Assembly: GCF_022965805.1 (NCBI RefSeq)
Contig: NC_133102.1
Coordinates: 4,348,885-4,412,884, forward strand
Length of the DNA: 64,000 nt
From: Primulina eburnea
Taxonomy: Eukaryota; Streptophyta; Magnoliopsida; Lamiales; Gesneriaceae
Reading direction: 5' to 3'
Positions 10,490 through 23,888 of this stretch are shown here, one piece after another. Under the pieces are notes generated by a model that searched no databases, was not told the origin of the DNA, and worked only from the letters and a program-made list of their open reading frames with translations. Position 1 is the first letter of the stretch; each line of letters begins with the position of its first letter. Both the position numbers and the translations under genes were made by a program.

Positions 10490-12483
10490 TTATTCTCGTG
10501 TCTCATCAATGCAAACAGACATGAATCTTTCATTCTCTATTGTCTGTAGTCTAAATATTTTCATCACTAACATTAATGGAATGCGTGATTGTGAATCATT
10601 ACCATAAAAATGTCTTAATCTAATAATTCCATGAAAACAATTAACGGTGACTCGATAGTTCGTCATTATATTCATTCCCAAAATATAGTTGAAGTCAGGA
10701 TATGACTAATGTGATTAGATAGGTTATCATAAGATTGTCATCGAATCTAATCACACAGTTCAGAGCTATTTCACGAGATATCAAAGGCACACCAGCAGGG
10801 GTAGACATAAACATCGTATCCTAACGAGATAGTAACTATCTCATGCTTATCAATAAATGAAGCATATAAGAATGAATGAGATGCTCTTGTGTGTATCAAT
10901 ATACGTTCAAGATAATAAAAATAATAATACATACGTGCAATGATTCCTCCGGGTGTCTCATGAGTCTTGGCTTGAGTCAAAACAAGTGCTCTGGCTTGCT
11001 GAGATCCTGTAAAGTACTGCTGTGAAGACCCTCCCGGCTGTGGGTAGCTAGGCAGCAAAGCATGCGGTTCAGGAACAAATGGTCTAGGCAGTGGGGCTCG
11101 CGAAAACTTGCTAAACTGTGATGACTGATATTGTTGTCCTCCCACATTAGGACAAACTCTAGTATAATGTCCCTGTAGACCACATGTACGACAATTTCCC
11201 TGAACTCATGTGCACGAATAGTAATATGCCTACCTCCACATCACCCACATGACTCACGAACATAACCACCAGATCCTCTCCCACGGTTGCTGCCTGTACT
11301 AGATGAACTTCTATTAGATTCTTCATAAACCACTTCTTTTTTGCCTTATATTTTTGTTGCTTCGGTGGCTGGTATGACAGCAGAATCAGGTAGGGAGCTA
11401 TGCCCAATGACATCTGAATCTTACTCTCGGATCATTGGGTAATAGAAGATAGAACTGGTTGTGATCCTCCCCAAGGCAAACTAGCCTCAATATTCTTTGC
11501 TTTTCCACTGCTTCAACTTAAGTAGTGTGTGCTCCAGTTATGAATAAATTATTATCGTCCGATCAGCCGTCACATAAAACACAACAGCTTGGATTGATCA
11601 CTATTAGAACGTGAGTTCCGTATGCTACCAAGCAGAAAATTGAGAAGCATACTCTTCAACTAACATGTTTCCCTGAACCAATTGATTGAACTCGGTTTCC
11701 CTGGCCGAATAATAAGATTGAGGCTAATATTCTTGAACAAAATGAGTACGGAATACCTCCCAAGTAATTATCTGAACATACTCCCAAGTGTTTCATCTGT
11801 AGCTTCCCACCACAGTTGTGCTCGATCTTTGAGCTGGTAAACAATTAACTTAAGTCTCAACTCTGGAGTGTACTCTACCAAATTAAATAAATAATTCATA
11901 CTATTCAACCACGATGTTTTTTCCCCACTTTCATTCCCAAAAAACTTTGGAGGACGTATACATTGAAATTGAGAAACCAATATTTCCATTTCTTTCATTC
12001 TTTGTGTCAACCGCTGAATTCCACATTTCTGGATACATGTCTTTCTGGACAGGTTGGTGGTTCATGATCCACCTCACGTTCCACATTAAAATTTTGTGTT
12101 TCCCTGCGAGGATGACAAACTTGTCTTCCCCAGTCAACCTCGTGATTTCCTATCACATTTTAAGCTTCTGATTTCTAAACAACTTTTTTCTCCTTTTTGT
12201 CTCTTCTTTCAGGTGCCATTCTACGGGACTCGAGGAATTACGTCACATGCATAAATAATAATTAAGCATTGAAGAGTTCAAAGAATTCTAAAACTTAGTC
12301 AACTAGGAAAATTATAAAACTATATGTCAATCTTACTTCGCTACTAGCTCTAATTCAACTAAGTTAAATAAACATAGCAATAATCCAGATTAGTCAATCA
12401 CATAACCAATAATTTTATTTATTTCTAAACTCGAGAGTGCTAGACTCTAATTCGAGCATACTTCAGTTGGTTCTGATACCAAC
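10490..12483 (-). mobile_element. Ty3/gypsy gag-protease fragment, degenerate
   Basis: Read leftwards from a primer binding site (TGGTATCAGAA on the minus strand, 12481-12471, complementary to initiator Met-tRNA), the order is as follows. A gag capsid segment lies near 12010-11780, with PPKFFGNE and a QLKDRAQLWWEA end. A CCHC zinc knuckle (C..CG..GHYTRVCP) lies near 11200-11150. A retropepsin-like segment ASHSFLYASFIDKHE lies near 10880, and a protease/reverse-transcriptase linker (VNCFHGIIRLR, FYGNDS) at 10681-10490. The protease catalytic Asp-Thr-Gly reads His-Thr-Arg, and several frameshifts break the frame. Reverse transcriptase, RNase H and integrase are missing. Confidence 0.75.
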
Positions 12484-13005
12484 TGTGACCCATGTTCCCG
12501 ATCAACATTTAATTATCAAACAACCATGATTTTTTGACGTAAGTGAAAGCGAGTTTAAAAAATTCATTTAGGCCTACAGAATTTCGGCATGACCTCTCCG
12601 TAAGTAGGATATCCCCAAAATTTCAAAGCACAACAACATTTATATATACTCGAAAATATAATCCAAGACATCAAACCAAACATCAATCACATGCAGATTC
12701 AGTTAGGCTCGATCACACCAAATAAAATCCACTAATGTATACAAGCATACAAATACACTAGTCATCTCCTCGGAAAATGACTTAATACATTGTATAAATA
12801 TCCGGGGACTCCAAACTCAATACGACTCAACTCATTGTGCTCCGCTGGCAGACGCTTGGCCATCTGCATCATAACCCCATGTATAACCTGTTGTAGAATC
12901 ACATATCAAATCACAGCAGCCCCTGAAAGGCATGGTTCTAACTCAAGTATGAAGATCGAATAAATTACAACATATATAAATAGCATGTAAAGTGGTCGGC
13001 TTTGG
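12484..13005 (-). mobile_element. 5' LTR (partial) of the minus-strand gypsy fragment
   Basis: Lies immediately upstream (minus sense) of the primer binding site and ends in CA at that border. It matches the plus-orientation LTR at 9838-10341, but the similarity stops near 13005, so its outer part is deleted or unrecognisable. Confidence 0.65.
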
Positions 13006-13834
13006 CGCAAGTAGTCTTCATGGCAATTGTTTGCCTCCTTATCATGTATCTGAAACGGGGAACCATTTATCCACATTGACATTGAACTTCAGAAGAAAGG
13101 AATTAGGTAAGCATCGAAGTTTGAGATGCTTGGAATATTGCTTATAGTGCGAATGAATGAAAATGCCGTAGAGTGTTGAATCTTGATAGAGTTTGGACTA
13201 CTCACACACATTTAACTATACACGATGGGACGTGCTCACGTATTTCAATTTGATACGTTCAACTGTATCTTCATGATGCTTGTAGCACTGATCACTGTGT
13301 TTTCGTACCGATTACCTTGAATACAATGCCGAGTTTAAATAATAAATAACCTGCTCCAACTGATGGTGGAGTTCGAGTATTTACAATGGGCTTGTTGATT
13401 GTGTTCGAGTGGTGAAATTCCTCATCGCATCTAGGTTAGAGTATAACTAATCTCAATGGATTCACTTGTGATTCTTGTCCAAAAAGCATTATACTCGCAT
13501 GTTTTTCAGTTCTATATTTAAACCAGCATCATCCCAAGTTGATGCAACAGGACACAACTGCTCTAATTGATGCATGCAAACTTTCAGTAATAAGTTTTCC
13601 ACTAACTTGATTGCCGCCTACCCGGATCAAAGAGTTAATTATTAAGCGGCCCAGCTATATGCAAAATTTCATCTTGATACAGCACAAAAAAACAGGGACT
13701 CGATTGTCAGCCAATGCGTAGTTAATATCAACAGGGGTGATTCTAATTTTAAAAAATATGCAGAACCAGGATTAGGCAAATGTTTGCAATGTTGACAAGA
13801 TAAGATTTCTCAAAGTAAAAAGGGGTGAAACTAA
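13006..13834. other. Intergenic, nothing recognised
   Basis: No gene, RNA or repeat could be supported by reading. The sequence is less AT-rich than its surroundings and may be old element sequence. Confidence 0.35.
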
Positions 13835-15019
13835 GTGGGGTGTATTCAATTTAGAGTTTTGATGACTTTTAATGACTTTTTTAAATGACAGAATTTTATG
13901 GATTTGATAAATTTTTATCGACTTTTATGGAATCTCACAGATTTATGAACAGATTTATGTAGACTTTTTTGCAAGATTTTTATAGACTTTTGTAGATTTT
14001 TTTTTTAATAGAATTTTATAAATTTTGTATTTAACTATAAGATGTGATTTTTTATTAATTTCTTTGAACCAATAATTAATTGACATATATAACATATTCA
14101 ATTTGAAATTATTTTAAATATTTATATTAATAAATAAATTTACTTATTTAAAAGTTAAATCGTTTAATCCTTACATGTATATATATGTGGGTTTATATGC
14201 ATGTTTGTAAATTTTTTAAAATACATCAATTGATTAACATATAATCTTATTTTTAAATTGATAATATAAATGTAAAAATAATATTATTTATTATTGTGTG
14301 AATATAATTTTGTATAAAAATATCAAAACTTACATATTAATTAAAAATACGAAAATGAATTTAAAAAATCATTGTTGTTACGAAACTATTCAATTATTAA
14401 GAATTAAACAACATTTTTTTGATCATCTTTTATTATTATTGAATATTACATTAATTTGTATAAATCATAAATTAAAAATCACAAAATCAATTCTATAATT
14501 CAAAATTTCCTCGTGTTATTAAAATAAAAAATTATTAAATGAACAATCAGCCAAAAAATGAAAAATTTGAAAAAGAAAGATGAAAATATATATAGAGATA
14601 CACTTCGAAAATTTGAGAGAGTAATAGAAATAGATGAGAAGAGAGAAGATATGAAGATATGTGATGTGAAGCGACAGAGAGATAGTTAGAAGTTTTAAAA
14701 TCCATTCAAATCTTTGGGATGAACCAAATACAATTTTTTATAATTTGTAGTTGTACCTTAGGCTTTAATGTTTGTATGTCAATGAATTCCATGGAGTTAT
14801 TAAAAGTCCATGGAAAATTTGAATACCTGTAGACTTTTATAGAGTTTATAAAAGTCAATGTTGAATACCACTTGACTTTTTAAAACTCCATGAAAGTCTA
14901 TTTTGAATACCACAAGACTTCTATAGAGTAAGCAAAAGTCTTGATTGAATACCTCTAAATTTTTAAAATCTACAAAAGTCATTAAAAGTCAATAAATTTC
15001 CCAAGTTGAATACACCCCC
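13835..15019. mobile_element. Non-autonomous DNA transposon with TAA target duplication (PIF/Harbinger-like)
   Basis: The ends are inverted repeats: GTGGGGTGTATTCAATTT at 13835 and, at the right end, the complement of GGGGGTGTATTCAACTTGGG ending at 15019. Both ends continue into TGACTTTTAATGACTTTT. The element is flanked by TAA (13832-13834 and 15020-15022), the three-base duplication of the PIF/Harbinger superfamily. Inside both ends lie many imperfect copies of GACTTTTATAGA and TTGAATACC in alternating orientation, that is, subterminal repeats. The middle is AT-rich with no transposase frame. Confidence 0.75.
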
Positions 15020-15222
15020 TAAATTAAAAGTGGAACAGGAAAAGCGTTTCCACCAACAGATAGACTAACATCCATGTCCACATTGCATCAACGAGGATAG
15101 ATACATAAATACAAGCTCAAGGCATGGGGTAGAGGCTGGTCAAATCATATCGAGCTCCTTGAAAGACCTCTTTCAAACTCACTGCAAGCCTGGAGAGACC
15201 AGGAGGGGGTGAGATGCAGAGA

Positions 15223-18200
15223 TTAGTAGCCGTTTTGCCAAATCTGGGAAAGCTTAGGTTGTCCTTGGGGGCCAAGTGACCCTTCTCTTGGATTCTGCTG
15301 CTGCTGATCAAGTGAGGCAACAGTTTGAGGATGATAGAAATTAGGGTAGCCTGGAGTTCCATAATTCTGTGATGGCTGCTGGCTTTGCCCATATCCACCA
15401 GATTGCTGATTTTGCCCCGGATAATTATAAAATGTATTGGCCGGAACAGCTGACGTAGTTCTGGAATTAAGCCCATGAAGCCACGAGGTCGAGTTATCAT
15501 TCTGAAAACATTATTTCATACGCCTTACATCAGCTAATTACATAAATATGTTATAACCGCTTCTATGGAGAAAATAGGGAGCTTGAAAATCATTGATGCA
15601 GAAGAATCAGTTTAAGCACTCTTGAAGCCATAGCAACATACCTGCTGTAATGAGACGGAGCGATTGTTATCCTTGTATTGGGAACTCAAAGCATCATCAT
15701 AACTTAGAGTTGCACCAGATGGGACAGAAGGTGGATTCATCTGAAAGTTTCCAGGAATGGCAGTTGAATTCCCAAAGGCAGCAAAACCAGAAGCGATTGT
15801 AGACGACTGAGGTAAATTACTCACAGAAATGCTATTTTTATATTGAGGAAGTACTCCAGCCAGAGTTTGATGATATGTCCCGTTGCCTGGAAAAGCTTGT
15901 TGAAAAGCAGAGGGCATGTAAGTATAACTTTGAGGCAAGAACGGGTAGCCAATCATGTTGGTAAACGGCCCTACAGGAAGAGGGGGCTGAGAATATGGAT
16001 GTATAGTAAGGTGTTGAGGAAGGGGAGGTCCAGTGGCAACATTAGTTCCAGAAATGGCCTGTGGAGCAGACTGCATTGATGAAAAACCAGCAGTCTTCAA
16101 GGCCTACAGGATCCCAATTACACAATCAGCTACCATACTCGGTAAGAAACAATCAATTCTTTATCACAACTCAATCAGCCATACCCTAAAGAGGTTAAAA
16201 GTTTTCTGCAGAAAATGGTGGCCATAAAATTGTTTATGCCCAATATGTTATTTGGGATCCATGTCCATGTCCATGTCTAGTTGTTTCATTGATATAATGA
16301 TAAAAAAAATTTATCCTGCATATTACGACATAGACGCTATGCTAGAGGTAGAAGGTTAGAGGCATTGGTTGATAGTGGCAGTCAAGAAAGTAATTTGTTA
16401 ATGATGATGGGGTATGGGCAATGGCGAAGCACAAAAGAGCTCATTTGATAGATAATTATTATCATATGATAATTCCAGTAATGGAGTATGGAAATTCAAA
16501 TCCACGAAATGGAAAATCCAAATATTTTGGAGATGATAATGTTCGCTAAAACAAACTGAGACAAAGGTACAAGACACATACAACTGTAACAGAAAATGAC
16601 AAAAAATATCAGCTACGAAGTTTGCATGGGTTACCTCAGACATGGAAATTGCTGAGCCACCAATAGAAGAGACAGAACTGCCATATTTAGCTGATAATGA
16701 TTGTGCTACTGAGAATGGCGAGAACAGAAGATCAGATTCCCTACTGGATGGCACATTTGATGCCAGCAGTGTACTTGGTAATGGTGTTGTGTATGATTGC
16801 TATCAAGAAAACAATACAAGTGAGAAACAAATCTAAGGAAAAATTTCAATAATAAAGCCATATATCCCAGTAGCAGTCAAAAATGAAAAGAATGATATAA
16901 AATAAGAAAAGCAAAATACAATCGCGATGGACTAGAAAAGCAAGAGATGATCAGAGATATTGTTGAGAAAATCGTGCAAGTGGGTCAATAATAAAAAAAC
17001 TAGAATTAAACATGTCACAGTTTCAACTTTCAACCACTATAATAATTGAAGACCCATACAGATATCACCACTTCTTGAACTATATATCTACTGGCTACTC
17101 CTCCCCAGTATAAGACAACTCAAGATTGCTTCACTGAACAATCGGAGGGTGTATTTTCGTGTTGAACCCAAACATCAAATGTACACAGTACTCAAAATTC
17201 GGATCAACTATACAAAGGGAATCATAAGCACCGAATCTCTTCAAAACTCTAGCTCAAAGGCACAGAAATACACGTTAATAGCATGGACAAAACTGATGTC
17301 AACAGATTTCAACATAACTCGTATCGACAGATTCGTAAAGCTGGTATAAATTTATGTCCGGCTATATGTATTTCTTGAAAATAATATTTAAAAATCAGAG
17401 TTGGAATTTCCTCGAATGTTAAATGCACTAAGCTAGAAGAGTAGCAAACCAAGGAAGATCTGCAAGAAGCGTTTAAATGTATCAGACTGATACAATTGTA
17501 TAAAGCAAGAACCTCATCCTTAAAAAATGCAGAGAAGTTGACAACCATATAAACAATTTTTCACTTCATTATGTGCAGGATCAGAATGACTTATTGCATG
17601 ATATATGCGTAACAAACATGGAAAGAATATCAACTTTGAAATCATGGAATCCTTTCTTTTGTAGCCAAAAAAGGGTAGATAATGAATATACAAACGTCAA
17701 TCGTAAATCATGTTCATTTTCCTTTCTTACTTGCCAACAACAAAAATGAAGCAATGCATTCAGACCCTAAGAAACATAACATAATGAAACCGACGTCATT
17801 GAAAGAATCATTCTCAAAGAGAATGTCTCAACTATATATTACCATAACGCCAGCAAAGGGAGTAAGTGTTTGCATCTGGGAGCTTGTTTGGGACTGACTG
17901 AATGCTGCATTCAGCTGTTGGACCTCATTATAGGTATAATCCGCGTTGGGTGCTGGAAAGGGATACTGGTTTCCATGAGCCAATTCAGCGTGCTCTGGCT
18001 TCAAACCTTCTGGTTGCGATGCAGATGATGCATCATAACTCCCAGAACTTACACCAGTCGTATGAAACAAATTAGCATCAGAAGTATTTCGGATAGAAGA
18101 ATCAACGAAATACACAGTATTCCTGCAACAAAATTGGGAATTTGGGATGAAAAATATTTGGAGCATGAATGTTTGAAATACAAACAAGAAAAAGAAAAAC

Positions 18201-21200
18201 ATTTTCCCGAAAGATAAGAAAATTCTATACCTAGAGTTCGTATACTCAATTGATGACAAATCAGCCTCACCATGCGTCTCTTCCAAAGGAATTTTTGAAG
18301 GCACGGATGTCATAGGCCCAGAAGAATGTGCAGGACTGATGCCAGACCCGAAACTACCAAAGCTCAAGTGTGAGCAGTCCGAATTTTGAACAAGCAAATG
18401 TTTAGGAATTATAATAGATGGGGCATCTGTTTCAGATGGTAATCCTCTCCCGTCCTTTATATTTAATTGTTCAAGGTTACTGGCGACTGATGACACTGAA
18501 GCACCAGGTTCATCTGAAAAAATATCACACTAAGGAGCCGGCTAACACTAACTTCTATTGAACCACAAACATTAGTATATGCAGATACTTGTGAAACATA
18601 ATTTGCCACATAGTTAACCACAGTACCACACATGTTGAAATCCTCAATTAAAGTAACACAAGAGTCTTTAAAAAAATTAGCAAAACTAACAAATAAGGAC
18701 AAGAATAGAATGACTTAATTTACTAGCAAGGGTCATTGATGACATTTTCGATTTTAATTGCATATGCCAAAATCTAGTTTAGCATAAACTAATTTTTAAT
18801 CAACGTTAGTCAAAGGTATCACGAGAATCGGGAGGTAAGTACTTACACTCGCAAGGGGGGAATATGCCTGTTATTTAAGCGCTAAAGTCAAGAAACATCA
18901 CCTTCATGATGCTCGAAATCACGGACTTGATGTTGGAATGAACCCGTGTTCTCAAGCGAGTCATTCTCAAACAGAGATGCAGCTCTTGAATCATCCTCTT
19001 GGATCTTCCTACCAGAGATAGAAGCAGATCCTACATCATTTGCTCCAGGATTGACAACTACTTCTGCATCTTGGACCTCTTCGGGCTCAAACTGCTGACT
19101 GATATTGTTGACAGAAGCATCATATGGCTCTGAGAGCGGCTCCGAGTCGACATGATACTCCAGTAAAGAAAGTATTTTCTTAGGGGCAGGCTTCTCAATG
19201 GACGGCCAGTCATTGTTGCAGGGAACCTGTTGGGCCAAAGAAACTCTTGAATCATGAACATCAGAAACTTGATCTTCTGAAAATTTTATATTCTGAAGTA
19301 ATGCAGCTGTCATAGGACCCTCATCATTTTGGTCATTCGTGTTATAATGAGATGCATTTGAAGCACTAGGTGCTTTATTATGCGGTCTACCCATCTTCAC
19401 AATGTCAGCCATGGACAACTGATTAGGAACACCGACCCATGCAGTTTGAAATCCGGAAGATAGCTCGGTGTCTGATGGCTCACTGTCAATGGCAACACTA
19501 CTGCAACATATAACACAATAAACGGAAATGAGCAAGCAACAGATGTGAAAGATCATCAAAAGCAAAGAGCCAATACAACAAATATATAAGGACTGCAGGC
19601 AATGAAACAATTTTTCAGTTTTTTAAAACCTTACAACACAGAGTAGGCAAACAAACACAAGAAAGTACAAAGGTTAAAGCATCATCAAAGTGAAGACGTG
19701 ATCTGCATACAACAAAGAAAGAAAATCTTAAGAACTAACTATCCAATTGTAAAATAAATGGTGCGTAATCACAAGAATACATTACAATAAGTATGTGCGC
19801 AGGCCTTCTACATTTGCATGCAGTGTGGGCACAGATTTTAATACATCACAAAAGCTGAAACAGCAAAAATGTTGATTATCCATCTATCTAAAAAGAAAAA
19901 GGGCAGTTGGAAACTTCTCTAAAAAGAAGGCCAACAAGAAGAAAAGTTTCAGAATACCAGTCATTTATCAATTCAAATTTCAAAATGATAAGTTTAACCC
20001 TTACGACAACCTCATACAAACTTAACAAGATGTGTTTCAACCTGAGGCCAGGAGGACCACTGCTTTTATTATTTCCAGCAACAACTGGAGATGAAGATAA
20101 ATAACTCGTATGTATTGTTGATCCATTTTCTTTCTTATCTGCCACCTTTCCATGAATAGGAACTGAATCTGACAAGGAAGATGTATGATTATATAGGTTT
20201 TCAATGTCCTCAATTATCCTAATGATTGATAGACTTATAAATTACAGAAGTTAAAAGTACCATAGGAACTGTATGGACTTGAACTGCCACGACCAAGGTA
20301 CCTATCAACAGCATTCTTTCCACTTCGATTTGAACTGTTATTAGCACCACGAGGCCTGGATTCAGTAATATCTTTGCCCTAAAAAAGGTACAAAATATAG
20401 ACAAGATTACACACATTCATATGTAAATGAATGAATGATTAATCCAAAACTTCACCATCAATAATGGCCTAAAATCAAATAAAACAACCAGTCAAAATAA
20501 AAAATAAAAATAAAATAACAAACATGTCAACACCCATGATAAAGCCAAGTAATTATGGCTTTAAGGGGAGTGTTCAAGGAGAGAAAACAAATCATTTTGT
20601 TTCCAGAACATTTTGCCCACAGTGAACCCAGATATATCCACATTTCACAATCTTCTAACACCCGGCTGAGAAATCTAGATGCCACAAACTACGCTTGCAG
20701 GGAGATGAACACACCATTTTTTTCATTTAATATTTTAAGAAAGAGGAAAGTCAACACAGAACCACCAGTGAAAAGCGTCAATGAAATTCACGCACCTCTT
20801 TCTTCTTTTCTCGTTTGCTCTTCACCTCATGAAAAGGATCTAAACAATTACAACCACCCATCAGAATTAAGGTGAAATAAATAAAAGTAACAAAATTTTA
20901 GGGATGAATGATCCAGAGGAAGTGACATTGTTTAGTTTTGCAGTTTAAACTAGCCAAAAGCAAAAAATGACATTTAAATATTTCTGTTAATGAAAAAATC
21001 AAGTTCCAGGGTAAAACCAGCTGCAGAAGCTAAAAAACGATAGAAAAAAAAAATTTCATTGTCGTAGCATTTGAAGGAAATTATTCGTCTTAACCCAATC
21101 AAGTCATAACAGAAACAGGGGACATGTATATTTGCCTTCACGGATAAAAACATTAATCCACACAACTACGAATCTACATGTGAATACATACAAGTATGCA

Positions 21201-21874
21201 CCCAAAGAATGTATGAGTAAATCCAAGCCTTGCACATATATTAATTACCCCAAGGCTACTTATTTTACATGATTTAGCAAAGCTTCATTTCACGATGTAA
21301 ATAATTCAGAATAAAGTAACATGTTTTCATGTCATCGCATGTATAAAGATGAGGGAATTCAAATAGCAACAGAGATTTGAGTGAGATAAATAAAAGCAAA
21401 GGGAAGAAAGTAAGAAACACATGCACACAAATGCTTGGGAACATTATTCTATTCCATGACTGAAATAGTGTTAGTTAACAAAAATTAAAAGGGAGAAATC
21501 CCTCAACCACGCAAATGCTTGGGAACATTTTTCCTAAGCCACTAAAACCCAAACAACAGTAACTCTTTCAACTAAAGGCCGGTAGAAATCCCTCAACCAC
21601 GCACCGAAATACGAAACAACCCAAACCACCAAAATCAACGTAACACCGAAAAACTTCAAAAGATTAGGGATTTCCCAGAAAAAAAAAAGAAAAAACCTTG
21701 AGATAGTAGGCGATTGACCGCCTCGTTAGGGTCCATATTGCAGTCTTTTAGGGCAGCGTAGATCTCAGTCTCCGGACAGCTCACGATTTCCTTCAAGCTC
21801 TGCACCATCTTCCGAGACCCAGCTGGTATGGATTGTACCCCAGCTCCGCCGCTGCTTCCCCTGCTTGTACTCAT
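15223..21874 (-). CDS. DUF1296 / GIP1-like protein, ten exons
   Basis: Exons (minus strand): 21874-21697, 20839-20796, 20378-20261, 20168-20042, 19500-18902, 18513-18231, 18122-17843, 16799-16635, 16103-15642 and 15501-15223. All have GT-AG borders and phases join to 844 codons plus TAA. Residues about 15-65 form the GIP1_N/DUF1296 UBA-like fold (QSLKEIVSCPETEIYAALKD...DPNEAVNRLLSQ), followed by a basic DPFHEVKSKREKKKE. The middle is acidic and serine-rich with SMADIVKMGRP. The C-terminal third is rich in Pro, Tyr and Gln (GYGQSQQPSQNYG) and ends KLSQIWQNGY. This architecture fits the At1g29350/At1g29370 and GBF-interacting protein 1 family, in which GIP1 aids DNA binding of G-box bZIP factors. 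The start at 21874 was chosen over an upstream in-frame ATG at 21910 because MSTSRGSSGG resembles family starts. Confidence 0.85.
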
Positions 21875-22288
21875 CGTTTTTTTCCGGGCAGATCTATCCC
21901 GCAATGCCAAAGCTCCGGCTTTCCGGTTCCTGAATCACCCTGCTTCACTTTATTTGCACAAATTGATAAATACAAATGAGTTATTTTCTTCGCAGAAAAC
22001 AAAGAAACACACTTTCGAAGACTCCCGGCAAACGCAAGTAGTCTAGCAGTAGAGAAATATTATCGATGCTGCGGTAAAATCGTACGCGTGGATTTGATTT
22101 ATCCAAAGATGTCTGCGGTTTTGAAAACCCTGCTCTCTCTCACTCGAAAGTGTCCAAAAATAAGATTATATTATATATTTTAAATTATTATTTTCTAGTT
22201 ATAAGTAAATTCAATATTTAATTTTTTTTTTTTTTTACCCGGAAAACACCCCTGAATGCGGAGGTTAAGCAGACCCCTACCTGTAAGT
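21875..22288. promoter_or_regulatory. Upstream region of the DUF1296 gene
   Basis: Contains the likely 5' leader and promoter of the minus-strand gene: a TCTCTCTCTCACTC pyrimidine stretch near 22130-22144 on the plus strand (GA-rich in the sense of the gene). No clear TATA box was found. Confidence 0.35.
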
Positions 22289-22429
22289 TCTATGAGACGA
22301 TCTCACGAATCTTTAGACGAGTTAATCCTATCGATATTCACAATAAAAAGTAAAAAATTTCATGGATTATCTAAATAAGATATATGTCTCACAAAATACG
22401 ACATGTTGGATCGTCTCACACAAATTTTT
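22289..22429 (-). mobile_element. GTGAGAC-palindrome MITE, copy a (degraded)
   Basis: Carries GAGACGATCTCAC at one end, the conserved core ATATTCACAATAAAAAGTA, and GATCGTCTCACACAAATTTTTGTC at the other. Inverted relative to the copies at 43.5 and 43.9 kb. Confidence 0.7.
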
Positions 22430-23290
22430 GTCATTATTTTATTTTTTCGACTATTTTTGTGTTTTAATTATGATATGCTTTATTATAACGACAATTAAGT
22501 TTCCTTTTTTTGTTAAAAAAAGTAAGTTTAATATGTTTTATTCTAAAAACCAAATTTAACAATTTTTTTCTAAATTTTATTTTTGTTATCTCGTGTGTGA
22601 TACGAACTAATACTAAATGGGTATATTGTATACGACTCTGTGAAATATCAAAATAGTCGATAATCTTATGTGAAAAATAAATAGGCCATTAATTCTTTTT
22701 TTTTTAAAAAAAAGAAGAAGCTCGAATAACTTTTAACATCTTAATTTTAGATGTCGTTTTTAATATTTCAGAAAATGTGTGATTCATATTTTTATGTGCT
22801 TGAATAAACGAAAATGCTCATTAGAATCACATAAAAATTAATGTTACAGTTAAAATGCAATAGTTTTTGCAACATAACATTACAAAATGACGAAAGAAAT
22901 AACGCTAAAATATCATATGATATTGATACCTAATTCTGCTAAAAAGTTATTTCTTCTAAATATTAATTAACTAAATAATCGTGGCACGAGTACATTAAAT
23001 ATTATATTTTTGATAATATTTTGATTGCATAAAAACAAAATAAAATTTCATGAATATGCTAATAACTTCATTTTGTAAGAATCTGATATTTTTAAATTTC
23101 TATAAACAATAAAATAAGTTGGAATTTTTTTATAAGGTTGTAATAATTTCTGCTAAAAATAACCCTAAATGTTTCGTGTAAATTAGTCTAAGCTAAGAAT
23201 ATTCTTTAACTCAATGCACAACCAATGTTTTGCAGCACCTTTGGAGCAATCATATTATATCATTCTCAGCACAAAAAGTCTTAATGAAAG
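22430..23290. other. Intergenic, AT-rich, nothing recognised
   Basis: Strongly AT-rich sequence without a supported gene or repeat unit. Confidence 0.4.
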
Positions 23291-23712
23291 TTGAGAGTAC
23301 CATTACTTCGAATTAGGAGTCGGAGAAAATACAGAATATTCGGTATATCGATATTATCGTATAGAAAAAATGTCGAATTTACCGAATTTTCGGCATACCG
23401 AAGATTTCGGTATAACAATACAGAATTTTTCGATACGGTAATGATGTGTAATTTGAAAATTTTCGGTATATACCGGAATACCGAAAAAATATACGAAAAT
23501 TTTTTAAAACAATAAATTTATAAAAATTTTAAAATGTAAGGTTTTTTTCGGTATAAAACGATATATACCGATGTCGTATCGAAATCTCGGTATACCGTAC
23601 AAATTAGGTATAATCGGAATGCTAGTTATATGTATCGAAATTTTCGACATACCGAAAATCAGTGTACTGAAATTTTCACTATACCGAAAAGAGTAATATA
23701 GGATTCCATTTC
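23291..23712. repeat. Cluster of CGGTATACCG-type palindromic units
   Basis: At least a dozen variants of TTCGGTATACCGAA occur in both orientations over about 420 bases, including CGGTATATACCG at 23465, ATATACCG at 23563 and CTCGGTATACCG at 23587. The half-sites are separated by variable A/T spacers. The whole block can form many hairpins. It is probably a MITE or a hairpin-rich repeat. Confidence 0.6.
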
Positions 23713-23804
23713 CTGTCTTCAACACAAAGCATATACTTTACAACCCAACTATCTAAAGCCCTTTAGAACAAGAAAAGAACCAAGTCCAGCAACCTTGTAA
23801 TTAC

Positions 23805-23815
23805 TTATATAAAAC
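23805..23815 (+). promoter_or_regulatory. TATA box of the AWPM-19-like gene
   Basis: TTATATAAAAC lies about 75-85 bases before the ATG at 23889, a normal distance for a plant TATA box with a short leader. Confidence 0.6.
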
Positions 23816-23888
23816 ACAGCCTTTTTCGTCATTCTGCAACAACTTACCTCGATCGATCTCTCAAAAGTTTCCATACACAGATTCAAGA

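Noticed and set aside
15843..16079. Plus-strand frame across the ninth exon of the DUF1296 gene
   Set aside because: Antisense shadow of a coding exon with no family resemblance.
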